From: Bryobacterales bacterium
GTDB taxonomy: Bacteria; Acidobacteriota; Terriglobia; Bryobacterales; Bryobacteraceae
Direction of reading: 5' to 3'
Assembly (NCBI GenBank): GCA_016789905.1
Contig: JAEUQC010000115.1
Coordinates: 1-64,000 of the forward strand
DNA: 64,000 nt
Position 1 is the first letter of the stretch. Each line of letters starts with the position of its first letter. Positions 31,747-40,016 of the stretch are shown in pieces. The position numbers were made by a program, and so were the translations under genes. The notes under the pieces are model-generated. The model saw only the letters and a list, made by a program, of their open reading frames with translations, was not told the origin of the DNA and ran no database searches.

Positions 31747-33547
31747 AGAGCTTCCAGCGAAGCACTAGAACGTAGCGATCGGCGCCTCTGGATGGGTCGT
31801 CGATCTGGACTTTGGCGGTGAAGCCGTTGGCGGTATTGGGGGCGGCAAGCGTCTTCACGGCGCCGCGGCCCTTGTTTTTCCGGACTTCGAACTCGCTGAG
31901 CGGGCGGGCCGGGATGGCGCCGTTGCAACCGATGCTGGCGTCCTTTTCGGCCTGGCCGGCCAAAATTTCGTAGCTGGCGGTTTCGCCGGTGATGGAGAGC
32001 ACGGCGCTGCCGTCAATGACGGCTTCGATCTGGCAGGTGCCTTCGGCGGCAGTAGTGGTGGTGGCGGCGGGCGCCGGTGTGGCGGCGACGGGCGGGGCGG
32101 ATGGCGGCGCGGCCGCAACCTCTCCGACGCCGAGGAAGGGATTGTAGGTGTAATTCAGATCAACCGGGAGTTCGCGGGGGAAAGTAATGTTCTTGGTGAC
32201 GGCATAAGCGGGGTCGAGCGCCCACTGGCCGGTGTTGAGCACCTTGCCGCGGCGGGTGCGTTCGTCGTGCCAGCCCCAGAACGGTTTCGCCTTGTTGGCG
32301 CCATGCTTGCGGCCCCAGAAGGAGCCCATGTAGCGTTGTCCGGCGCCGGGGCGATTGCCGAAGGGTTGATAATCATAGGCCGCGTCGAAGGTCTTTTCTC
32401 CGGTCTGTTTGGAGCGGGGCCACCAGGTCTCTTCGATGGGAATCAAATCGTAGCCGACATTGCGAGCGTTGCCATGAGCGGCGCGCTCGGCGACGCCTTT
32501 GTAGAACAGAGTGATACCGGTTCCCTCTTTGAAATCGCCGCGAGCGGCGGAAAACGTGGAGATACGGGCGCCAACCCCGAGCGCGCCGTGGCCGCCCGCC
32601 TCCAGGAAAACCATGGGGTGATGGCCGTCGTGAAAATCAATTTTGGCATCGATGTCGTGTGCGCCTTTGCGCAGGCGGGAGTCGTTGGCGTAGGAGTACA
32701 CGTTGTTGTGGGCGAGAGTCTCCATCAGTTCCAATGTGCCGAACTCGCCCTCTCCCTTGCGAACGGTGAGAATGATGCCTTCGTTGTCGTTTTCGTGGCA
32801 GGTGCCGGCGATGCAGTTGTCGGAATAGTCGCGGGGATGGAAGAAATTGTAGTGCAGGAACCAGTGCGTGCCGGTTTCCACAGCGGCATAGTAGGCGTAG
32901 GCCTGCGACGTTCCGGTCTCCATGTTTTCCCAGTTGTTTTCGCCGTTCCAGTCGCCATCGAAATCAAAGCGGGTGGGAATATCGGCCTTGGGCTGCCACC
33001 AGGTTTCCTGGGCGATGAAGGGCGCCCAGTGTTCAGCGAGTTTGCGATAGCGGTTGGTATCGGCGGACGCGGGGAAAGAGTTTTTTTCCGCGGGCCGGCG
33101 AGAGGGAGCGTCCGCGGCGACAGTGATTTTCGCCGAGCCTTTCACGCCTTTAGCTTCGGCTTCGACGGTGTACACGCCCGGTTGCATGGGGGCGAAATAC
33201 AAGACGGCGTCCTTCTGCACGAACTGGCCAGACACGGATTGGAAAATCTGGGCGAAACCTGTACCGCCGCCGTTGACAAATCCGCCGTCATCGACGCCCT
33301 GAAATCGAAACGGCTTGGAGACCCAGCCGTGGCCATCAGCAACTTTCGCGGTGGCGGTCTCACGTAGCCTTCCGGAGGATTTCGCGCCTTCCTTGCTGGT
33401 GGCCTCGCCCCACACCTGGATTTGCACCGGGATGGTTTCGCCGGGGCGCACGCGTGCCTCCGGGTCGAAGCGGAACTTCAACTCCTTCACTTCAGTCGAT
33501 TGCGCGAAGGCGGTGAGGGAGGCGATTAGAAAAAGCGAAGTTCTCAC
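31745..33547 (-). CDS. Unknown secreted protein, two-domain
   Basis: About 600 residues from a GTG that gives the signal peptide VRTSLFLIASLTAFAQ. Residues about 15-145 are an Ig-like beta domain (FDPEARVRPGETIPVQIQVW ... PMQPGVYTVEAEAKGVKGSA). Residues about 160-455 form a Trp/His/Asp-rich domain (LAEHWAPFIAQETWWQPKAD, RFDFDGDWNGENNWENM, AYYAAVETGTHWFLHYNFFH, GTCHENDNEGI, FHDGHHPMVFLEAGGHGA), loosely reminiscent of Vps62/necrosis-inducing-like proteins with a metal-binding His/Asp pattern. A Pro/Ala/Thr linker (about 460-495) leads to a small beta C-terminal domain (TCQIEAVIDGSAVLSITGET). Function unknown. Follows DUF5990 by 8 bases. Confidence 0.8.
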   Translation of the reverse strand: MRTSLFLIASLTAFAQSTEVKELKFRFDPEARVRPGETIPVQIQVWGEATSKEGAKSSGRLRETATAKVADGHGWVSKPFRFQGVDDGGFVNGGGTGFAQIFQSVSGQFVQKDAVLYFAPMQPGVYTVEAEAKGVKGSAKITVAADAPSRRPAEKNSFPASADTNRYRKLAEHWAPFIAQETWWQPKADIPTRFDFDGDWNGENNWENMETGTSQAYAYYAAVETGTHWFLHYNFFHPRDYSDNCIAGTCHENDNEGIILTVRKGEGEFGTLELMETLAHNNVYSYANDSRLRKGAHDIDAKIDFHDGHHPMVFLEAGGHGALGVGARISTFSAARGDFKEGTGITLFYKGVAERAAHGNARNVGYDLIPIEETWWPRSKQTGEKTFDAAYDYQPFGNRPGAGQRYMGSFWGRKHGANKAKPFWGWHDERTRRGKVLNTGQWALDPAYAVTKNITFPRELPVDLNYTYNPFLGVGEVAAAPPSAPPVAATPAPAATTTTAAEGTCQIEAVIDGSAVLSITGETASYEILAGQAEKDASIGCNGAIPARPLSEFEVRKNKGRGAVKTLAAPNTANGFTAKVQIDDPSRGADRYVLVLRWKL

Positions 33548-33555
33548 ATCGATTA

Positions 33556-33936
33556 TTATGAACGGGCGGCACGCCATCCGCCATTAAGCAGCGGCACGGT
33601 GGCGCAGGCGGGACCGCCGTCCTTGGCGCGGCCGTTGATTTCCGCCACCGCCACGGGGGCGGCGGGGAGGCCGGTCAACGGTATTTTGGCGCGGCGGTTG
33701 TAGACAGTGCCGGGCTGGCCGGCGTAGGAACCGGAATTGATGTAGAGAAACCTGGCCGCGGGCGGGCCCATGGCAAAGGGGCCCTTGGCGCGGCCGTCCG
33801 CATCGATCTCCATTTCCAGTTCAAAGGTAATGTCGGCGCCGGTGGACGGGGTGTGCTGGAAGAGTTGCTGCTTCTTGTCCTGCAACGAAAAGCCAACACC
33901 GGGCGGAGGGCTGAGAAGCGTGATGCGGAGTTTCAT
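33556..33936 (-). CDS. DUF5990-like protein
   Basis: 126 residues. MKLRITLLSPPPGVGFSLQD, then FELEMEIDADGRAKGPFAMG and FLYINSGSYAGQPGTVYNRR fit the small beta-barrel DUF5990 family, which has no known function. No signal peptide, so cytoplasmic. It sits one base after the penicillin acylase stop and 8 bases before the secreted protein gene, so all four genes from enoyl-CoA hydratase down probably share a transcript. Confidence 0.75.
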   Translation of the reverse strand: MKLRITLLSPPPGVGFSLQDKKQQLFQHTPSTGADITFELEMEIDADGRAKGPFAMGPPAARFLYINSGSYAGQPGTVYNRRAKIPLTGLPAAPVAVAEINGRAKDGGPACATVPLLNGGWRAARS

Positions 33937-33937
33937 A

Positions 33938-36139
33938 TCAGGGAATGAGTTGAATGCGTTCGCGCGTGGCGGCTTCCACCGCTTTTCTAGTGTAAGGCAT
34001 GGGGTGATAGCGGCCGTTCACCCAGTCATCGAGCAGATCATCATAATGCGGGCTCGCCGGATCGCCGGATTCGCCGGGCATGTTCGTCATACGGGAGCGG
34101 TCCCAATCGGCCAAGTCGAGCAGCATGCGGAAACTGGCGCCGACGGTGGCGCGAAAACCGGGGCCGGCGGCAACGTTGATGGTGTTCGCATCGCCGCCCA
34201 GTGGAATGGGGCCGCGGTCGAACTCCGCTTGCATGGCGGGATGCTTCAGTTGAAGAAAGTGGATGTTGCCGTAGCGCCAGCGGTTGCGGTCCGGGCCTAG
34301 CGCGGTTTCAAACTCGGTGACGGTCGCCTCCAGAGTTTTTGCCAGCAGGTCCGGCCGGGGCTTGGATTCGAGCGTTTTCAGCGTCAACTCGATGCTGGCG
34401 GCCAGGCCTTGTGGGGACTCGACAATAGCGGCGGTCAGCCGGCCCAGCCACATGAGATAGAGCGCGGCGGGAGTGGAGTCTTTGGTCATCTGCCCATTCC
34501 ACTGGAGGAGCGCGGGAAGAACGGCGGCGGATTTGGAGCCGGCCGGCGGTGTCCACTTCCGGGCAATGGCCAGGAGCCGTTTGGCGGGCGGGGATTCGAC
34601 ATCCAGTTGCAGTGCCTGCATTGCGTCAAGGGTCCAGGCGCGACGGGATTTTAACTGTTGCTCAATGCGGTTCACGCGAAAATTGGGCGCCCATTCGTAT
34701 TGGAGCGCATGTTTGTAGCCGGGAGGGAGAATGTTATTGTTGGCGGAAGCGAAGTAGCCGGCGGCGGGGTCTAAGGCGCGGGGAAGCTGTTCCGGTTTCA
34801 AGAAGCCTTGCCACTCGTATTCCCCCGTGTGGCCGGGCACGGGCAGCAGGCCGGTCCAGTTCCCGCGGATGGGCGTGAGGCCGGTGACGGCGAAGCCAAT
34901 GTGCCCAGCGGTGTCGGCATACACGAGGTTTTCCGCAGGGGCTTTGTAGCGGCCGATGGCTTGCAAAAACTGCGGCCAATCCTTGGCGCGGGCCAGGCTA
35001 AGCGCGGCCAGGTAGCCGGCGGTGCCCGGCTCGGCGCCTACCCACCTCATGACATACGCGCGGCGAAGACCAAGATCGATGCCCACGACGGGACCATGGA
35101 CGGTGTACTGCGTTTCGACGATGCGCGGCTTTTCGCCCTTCACATGAATTGAGTGGCGCTCGGTCTCCAGGCGTTTCCACTGGCCTTTGTAGAGATACTG
35201 CGATGGGTCGGCGGGATTGAGTTGCTCCACGTAGAGGTCCTGCTGATCGGTGCCGGTGATGGTGAAGCCGAAGCCGATGGTCTCGTTGTGGCCCAGGGCG
35301 ACGCCGGGCAGCGCGGGTTCGCCGGCGCCGAAGACGTTCCAGCCGGGCGCGACAAGGTGGACCGTGCGGCGGAGTGAGGGAATTTGAAACGCGCGGTGCG
35401 GATCACTGGCGAGAATCGGCTTTCCGGTGGCCGAGAGCCTCGGCCCAACCACCCAGTTGTTGCTGCCCTGCGTCACATCGTCAAGCTCGTCGGTGGCTTC
35501 GTCGAAGGCGGCAATCGAGCCGGTGCGAATTTCCTTCAGGTTCAGTTCGTTGGGAATTTCGAGCCTGACGAAGGGACTGGGCGGCAGCCACTTTTCGAGC
35601 GCCAAGGCGCCATAGGTATCGACGAGCCGGGCGCGCTGCACTTCGCTCAGCAGATTGTTCATCATGGAAAACGCGGCCATGCGGGACACTACGTCATTGG
35701 GCTGCCAAAGGCCGGGTTGAAAGCCGAGTTTGGCGAACTCGGGGGTCAGCTTGCGCCGCGGATCCTGAATATAGGCGTTGATGCCGCGAACGAAGGCGTT
35801 GACGATGTGCCACGTATCGGGGGCATAGCTGGGCCACTCCTTCTGCCAGTCGCCGCGGAAACGAAGCAGGAGGGCGGTGCGGTCCCGTTCGACAAAGTCC
35901 GGACCCAGCACTTCGGCGAGTTTCCCGGTGCCCTGGCGGCGCCAGAGGTCGAGTTGGAACAGGCGGTCGCGGGCGGCCATGTAGCCCTGCGCGAAGAATA
36001 GATCGTCCTGCGACTGGGCGTAGATATGCGGCACGCCCCACTGGTCGCGGAGAATCTCCACGGGCTGCCGCAATCCCTTTAGCTTGATGTCTTCGGCAAC
36101 GGCGCAGACGGCGAAAAGCAGAAGGAAACAGGTCTTCAC
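33938..36139 (-). CDS. Penicillin acylase family Ntn-hydrolase
   Basis: 733 residues with signal peptide (VKTCFLLLFAVCAVAED) and the precursor layout alpha chain - spacer - beta chain. The N-terminal nucleophile of the beta chain is Ser226 in TQGSNNWVVGPRLSATGKPI. GVPHIYAQSQDDLFFAQGYM is the alpha-chain signature, and the late NTINVAAGPGFRATVGASFR block is typical. Autocatalytic cleavage before the Ser produces the active periplasmic enzyme. Family members hydrolyse N-acyl bonds (penicillins, acyl-homoserine lactones, cephalosporins); the substrate is unknown. GTG start overlaps the enoyl-CoA hydratase stop. Confidence 0.92.
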   Translation of the reverse strand: MKTCFLLLFAVCAVAEDIKLKGLRQPVEILRDQWGVPHIYAQSQDDLFFAQGYMAARDRLFQLDLWRRQGTGKLAEVLGPDFVERDRTALLLRFRGDWQKEWPSYAPDTWHIVNAFVRGINAYIQDPRRKLTPEFAKLGFQPGLWQPNDVVSRMAAFSMMNNLLSEVQRARLVDTYGALALEKWLPPSPFVRLEIPNELNLKEIRTGSIAAFDEATDELDDVTQGSNNWVVGPRLSATGKPILASDPHRAFQIPSLRRTVHLVAPGWNVFGAGEPALPGVALGHNETIGFGFTITGTDQQDLYVEQLNPADPSQYLYKGQWKRLETERHSIHVKGEKPRIVETQYTVHGPVVGIDLGLRRAYVMRWVGAEPGTAGYLAALSLARAKDWPQFLQAIGRYKAPAENLVYADTAGHIGFAVTGLTPIRGNWTGLLPVPGHTGEYEWQGFLKPEQLPRALDPAAGYFASANNNILPPGYKHALQYEWAPNFRVNRIEQQLKSRRAWTLDAMQALQLDVESPPAKRLLAIARKWTPPAGSKSAAVLPALLQWNGQMTKDSTPAALYLMWLGRLTAAIVESPQGLAASIELTLKTLESKPRPDLLAKTLEATVTEFETALGPDRNRWRYGNIHFLQLKHPAMQAEFDRGPIPLGGDANTINVAAGPGFRATVGASFRMLLDLADWDRSRMTNMPGESGDPASPHYDDLLDDWVNGRYHPMPYTRKAVEAATRERIQLIP

Positions 36140-36903
36140 GCGGTGGCGTCTCCGGGCCAGACGGGGCGGCGCTTTTCTTTGAAGGCGTTCACGCCTTCAG
36201 CGTAGTCAGGATGTTGAAACACCTGGGTGCGAAGGGCGCGGGCGAGTTGAGCGGCTTCATTGGGATTGGCGCGGGCTTCATTGACATAGCGAAGGCCAAG
36301 CGTGGTGACGGCGAGACTATGCCCGGCAATGGTGTGGGCGAGGGCGCTGGCGCGGTCGTCAAGTTCGAACTCCGGCGCGGCCTGATGGATGAGGCCCAGG
36401 CGCAGCGCCTCGTCGGTTTGAAAGACGCGAGCGGTAAGGCTGAGTTCCAGCGCGGCGCGTTCCCCGATGGCGGCGGCGAGGGAACGGAAGATGACGAAGG
36501 GGAACATGCCGATGCGGAGTTCGGTGATGCCGAAGTTCGTACCCATGGCGGCCACCACGACGTGGGCGTTGCAGAGCAGGCCGATGCCGCCGGCCAGGGC
36601 GGGCCCCTGCACGGCGGCGACAATGGGTTTCGTGATGCGCTGGCCAATGGTGAACAGGCGCTCGTGAATTTCGAGTTCCCCTTTGGGGCCGTGTTCCAAC
36701 GCCTCGTCCAGATCCATCCCGGAGCAGAAGACCTTTCCCTCGGCGTCGAGGAGGATACAGGCGGTGGCGGGGTCGGTTGCCGCGGAGTCAAACGCCGATA
36801 ACAGCGCTTCGCACATCTCGATGCTTAGTGCGTTTCGCTTTTCCGGGCGCGACATAGTGACGCGGCGCACGCGGCCCTCCTGGCTGACTTGGATGGCGTT
36901 CAT
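36136..36903 (-). CDS. Enoyl-CoA hydratase/isomerase family protein
   Basis: 255 residues, crotonase fold. RPEKRNALSIEMCEALLSAF, the oxyanion-hole loop EGKVFCSGMDLDEAL (about residues 60-74) and AAVQGPALAGGIGLLCNAHV (about 96-115) are typical. The Glu of the hydratase pair is expected near ELRIGMFPFVIFRSLAAAIG, but the classic GLxPxxG is altered to GMFPFVI, so a hydratase cannot be distinguished from an isomerase or thioesterase-like member. First gene of a unit with penicillin acylase, DUF5990 and the secreted protein. The ATG is used; a GTG 18 bases upstream is possible. Confidence 0.88.
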   Translation of the reverse strand: MNAIQVSQEGRVRRVTMSRPEKRNALSIEMCEALLSAFDSAATDPATACILLDAEGKVFCSGMDLDEALEHGPKGELEIHERLFTIGQRITKPIVAAVQGPALAGGIGLLCNAHVVVAAMGTNFGITELRIGMFPFVIFRSLAAAIGERAALELSLTARVFQTDEALRLGLIHQAAPEFELDDRASALAHTIAGHSLAVTTLGLRYVNEARANPNEAAQLARALRTQVFQHPDYAEGVNAFKEKRRPVWPGDATA

Positions 36904-36948
36904 ACCCGTATTGTCTCCCACGGCAAGTATGTGGCAGACTTTTCGATC

Positions 36949-39693
36949 ATGAGAATTTTCGACCGCGGTTTGCTGCTATCCCTCGCGCTGACGTGCGCGT
37001 TCGGCCAATACTATGTAATTTCGACTGTGGCCGGAAATGGGCAACTTCGCTTCACGGGGGAAGGGGCCGCGGCCACCAATGCCGCGCTGGTTTCGCCGCG
37101 GAACGCAACGGTGGACGCGGCTGGCACCATTTACTTCAGCGACAGCTACTTTCACCAGGTTTTCGCGGTTACCCCCGGCGGAACCGTGACTGTCTTTGCG
37201 GGAACCGGGCGCCAAGGCTTCAGCGGCGACGGAGGGCCGGCCACGGCGGCGCAACTGGACGGACCGGCGGCGTTGGCCGTGGACGCGGCGGGCAACGTTC
37301 TGATCGCCGACGCTGGTAACTCGCGCATACGCGCGGTGGCGCGCGGCGGAACTATATCAACGGTCGCCGGCAACGGCGGAAACGGTGTGGCGGGCAATGG
37401 CGGACCGGCGACGTTGGCCGCGATCGGCGCGCCTAGCGGACTTGCGGTGGACTCCGCCGGGAACGTCTACATCACACAATCCGGCAACCATGTGATTCGC
37501 CGCGTTGGCGCCGATGGAGTGATCAACGCCTTCGCCGGGACGGGAACCGCCGGGTATTCCGGCGACGGCGGGGCGGCGACGGCGGCGATGTTCTTCAGCC
37601 CGCAGGGGCTGAAGGCGGACGCGGCGGGCAACGTGTTTGTGGCCGACTCGCTGAACAACCGGGTTCGTAAGATCAGCCCGCAAGGAATTGTCTCCACTTT
37701 AGCGGGAAACGGGACGGCGCGGTTTTCCGGTGACGGGGGTGTAGCGGCGGAGGCCTCGCTCTCGTTACCCACTGATGTAGCGGTGGGGGCTGGCGGTCTG
37801 ATCTACATCGCTGACGCATTGAACGCTCGAATCCGAACGGTGACCGCGGCGGGAATCATCAATACGATTGCCGGCGGCGGCGCATCGTGGGTTAACGGAC
37901 CCGCTCTGCAGGCCACGCTGCCGGCGCCGAATAGCTTGGCGCTGGACGATGCGGGCCGGCTGATCGTGGTGGTTCCGTTTGCACGGCAAGTGCGACGGGT
38001 CCTTGCGCCCACCATCACCACAGTCGCGGGCACCGCGCCAACCTCCGGCACTGGCGACAATGGACAGGCCACGGCGGCGCCGCTGCTGAGCCCCTACGGA
38101 GTGGCCGTGGACGCGGCTGGAAATGTGTATATTTCCGATCAGTTCGACAATCGCATCCGGAAGGTTTCCCCGGCGGGAGTCATCACGACGGCGGCGGGCA
38201 ACGGGCTCTATGGGTGGACAGGCGACGGTAGCCCGGCGACGACGGCGCAGCTTGGGTCGCCTCGCGGAATGTCGATGGATGCAGCGGGAAATCTTTTTGT
38301 TGTTTCCGGCGCCATGTCTGGAGTGCGAAGGATCGCAGGCGGCACTGGGGCCATCGGCACCGTGGCCGGCTCCGGCCCGGCGGGGTTCGGAGGGGACGGC
38401 GGTGTGGCTACGGAGGCGCGGATGAACGTTCCGCTTGGTGTGGTGGCGGATGCGGCGGGGAACCTGTTCATCGCCGACACGAATAACAACCGGGTGCGGC
38501 GGGTGGACGCGCAGACGAAGAACATTAGCACGTACGCAGGCACCGGCGTGGCCGGTTTCAGCGGCGACAATGGCCCGGCGGCGCAGGCGCAACTGTTCCA
38601 GCCGCGTCAGCTTGCGCTGGACCCGGGCGGCAATCTGCTCATCGCCGACACAGGGAACAGCCGCATTCGCCGGGTCACCACGGGAGGCATCATCTCCACA
38701 GTCGCGGGCACAGGAACGGGCGGCGCAATCGGCGATGGCGGGCCGGCAACGCGGGCGCAAATCTCGGCGACCGGTGTGGCGGCCGACGGCGCCGGCAACA
38801 TCTTCATCATCGGACCGGCGCGAGTCCGGAAGGTGGACGGCGCAACCGGCGTAATCTCAACAATCGCCGGGACGGGCGCGCTGAATTTCAGCGGCGACGG
38901 CGGGCTGGCCACGAGCGCCACGATCGATGGCGCCATCAATGCCACTGTGGATGCCAGCGGTACCGTCTACTTCACCGATGAGCGAAATTCGCGCGTGCGA
39001 AAGTTAAGCCCCGCGCAGATTGTACCGGAAGGCGTGGCGAACGCCGGGACGCTGCGGGCAGGACCGGTGGCGCCGGGGCAGTTGATCAGTATTTTCGGAT
39101 TCAACATTGGCCCGCCGAGCGCGGCAGGACTGACGCTGGACGGCGCCGGCAAGGTGGCTACCCAACTCGGCGGGACGCAGGTGTTTTTCGATGGCGTGGC
39201 GGCGCCACTCGTGTACGTTTCGAACGGACAGGTGAACGCGATTGTGCCGTATGCGGTGGCCGGAGCAGCGTCAACGCAGATGCAGGTGGTGTACCAGGGC
39301 AAGGCGACCAACACGATCACGCTTCCGGTGGCGCCATCGTCGCCGGGCCTATTCGCCGTCACCAATGCCGATGGCGGAGTAAACTCGCCGGCGAATCCAG
39401 CGGCGCCCGGCTCCATACTTGTGCTGTACGGCACGGGAGAAGGGCAAACCACGCCGGCCGGCGTGGACGGCGCAGTGGCGGCAACCGTGTTCCCGAAACC
39501 GATACTGCCAGTGACAGTGCAGATCGGCGGCCAAGCGGCGGAAATTCTCTACGCCGGGGCGGCGCCGGGGTTCGTGGCGGGAGTACTCCAATTGAATATT
39601 CGAATCCCGGAAGGAGTGCGGGGAACAGTGCCGTTGCAACTCAGAATTGGTGAAGCGGCAACGCCAACGGGCTTGAATGTAACGGTGCGCTAG
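36949..39693 (+). CDS. Secreted NHL-repeat protein with Solibacter-type C-terminal domain
   Basis: 914 residues. Signal peptide MRIFDRGLLLSLALTCAFG, then about a dozen NHL blades of pattern AxDAAGNVYIADxxNxRIRK...STVAGNGxxGFSGDGGPATxA (about residues 20-690). The rest is the C-terminal domain common in Solibacter (VANAGTLRAGPVAPGQLISI ... VLYGTGEGQTTPAGVDGAVA ... PVTVQIGGQAAEILYAGAAP), TIGR03437 type. NHL propellers bind proteins, sugars or RNA; the secreted acidobacterial group is of unknown function. It starts divergently from the enoyl-CoA hydratase gene. Its TAG shares CTAG with the convergent AtuA-C stop. Confidence 0.92.
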   Translation: MRIFDRGLLLSLALTCAFGQYYVISTVAGNGQLRFTGEGAAATNAALVSPRNATVDAAGTIYFSDSYFHQVFAVTPGGTVTVFAGTGRQGFSGDGGPATAAQLDGPAALAVDAAGNVLIADAGNSRIRAVARGGTISTVAGNGGNGVAGNGGPATLAAIGAPSGLAVDSAGNVYITQSGNHVIRRVGADGVINAFAGTGTAGYSGDGGAATAAMFFSPQGLKADAAGNVFVADSLNNRVRKISPQGIVSTLAGNGTARFSGDGGVAAEASLSLPTDVAVGAGGLIYIADALNARIRTVTAAGIINTIAGGGASWVNGPALQATLPAPNSLALDDAGRLIVVVPFARQVRRVLAPTITTVAGTAPTSGTGDNGQATAAPLLSPYGVAVDAAGNVYISDQFDNRIRKVSPAGVITTAAGNGLYGWTGDGSPATTAQLGSPRGMSMDAAGNLFVVSGAMSGVRRIAGGTGAIGTVAGSGPAGFGGDGGVATEARMNVPLGVVADAAGNLFIADTNNNRVRRVDAQTKNISTYAGTGVAGFSGDNGPAAQAQLFQPRQLALDPGGNLLIADTGNSRIRRVTTGGIISTVAGTGTGGAIGDGGPATRAQISATGVAADGAGNIFIIGPARVRKVDGATGVISTIAGTGALNFSGDGGLATSATIDGAINATVDASGTVYFTDERNSRVRKLSPAQIVPEGVANAGTLRAGPVAPGQLISIFGFNIGPPSAAGLTLDGAGKVATQLGGTQVFFDGVAAPLVYVSNGQVNAIVPYAVAGAASTQMQVVYQGKATNTITLPVAPSSPGLFAVTNADGGVNSPANPAAPGSILVLYGTGEGQTTPAGVDGAVAATVFPKPILPVTVQIGGQAAEILYAGAAPGFVAGVLQLNIRIPEGVRGTVPLQLRIGEAATPTGLNVTVR

Positions 39694-40016
39694 AGCTCCG
39701 CCGCATCCGCGTCAATCTCCATTCCAAGCAGTCCGGCAGCCAGCGTCTTTCCCTGCGCGTCAATACGCAGGGAAAGCGTTCCACCGCCGCCCAGCGCGCC
39801 GTAGCAGAGAAAATTCAACGCACCCAGATTCGGCAGTTCGAAGCGCTCCACGCGCCCTTCAATCAATGCGCCGAAATGCGCCTTCACGCGTTCCGCCGTT
39901 ACCTCACGCACAAGGAGCGGATAGTGTTTTTCGTTGAACGCGATGATGCCGATGTTGGAAGTGTCGCCTTTATCGCCGCTGCGGCCATGGGCAATTTGTG
40001 AGAGCGGGATCTTCAT
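39690..40016 (-). CDS. AtuA-type C-terminal ferredoxin-fold protein
   Basis: 108 residues: IPLSQIAHGRSGDKGDTSNI then IIAFNEKHYPLLVREVTAER and LNFLCYGALGGGGTLSLRID. This is the C-terminal domain of AtuA-family proteins, here an independent cistron. Its ATG overlaps the stop of the DUF1446 gene by 4 bases. Usually the two parts are one polypeptide of about 560-600 residues, so this is a split form. The likely role is in the same terpene/branched acyl-CoA catabolic step as its partner. Convergent stop CTAG is shared with the NHL protein gene. Confidence 0.85.
   Translation of the reverse strand: MKIPLSQIAHGRSGDKGDTSNIGIIAFNEKHYPLLVREVTAERVKAHFGALIEGRVERFELPNLGALNFLCYGALGGGGTLSLRIDAQGKTLAAGLLGMEIDADAAEL

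Noticed and set aside
36949..39693. Serine/threonine kinase or vgb lyase assignment for the NHL proteins
   Set aside because: NHL blades alone are shared with those families, but there is no kinase or lyase motif; the C-terminal Solibacter domain fixes them as secreted proteins of unknown function.
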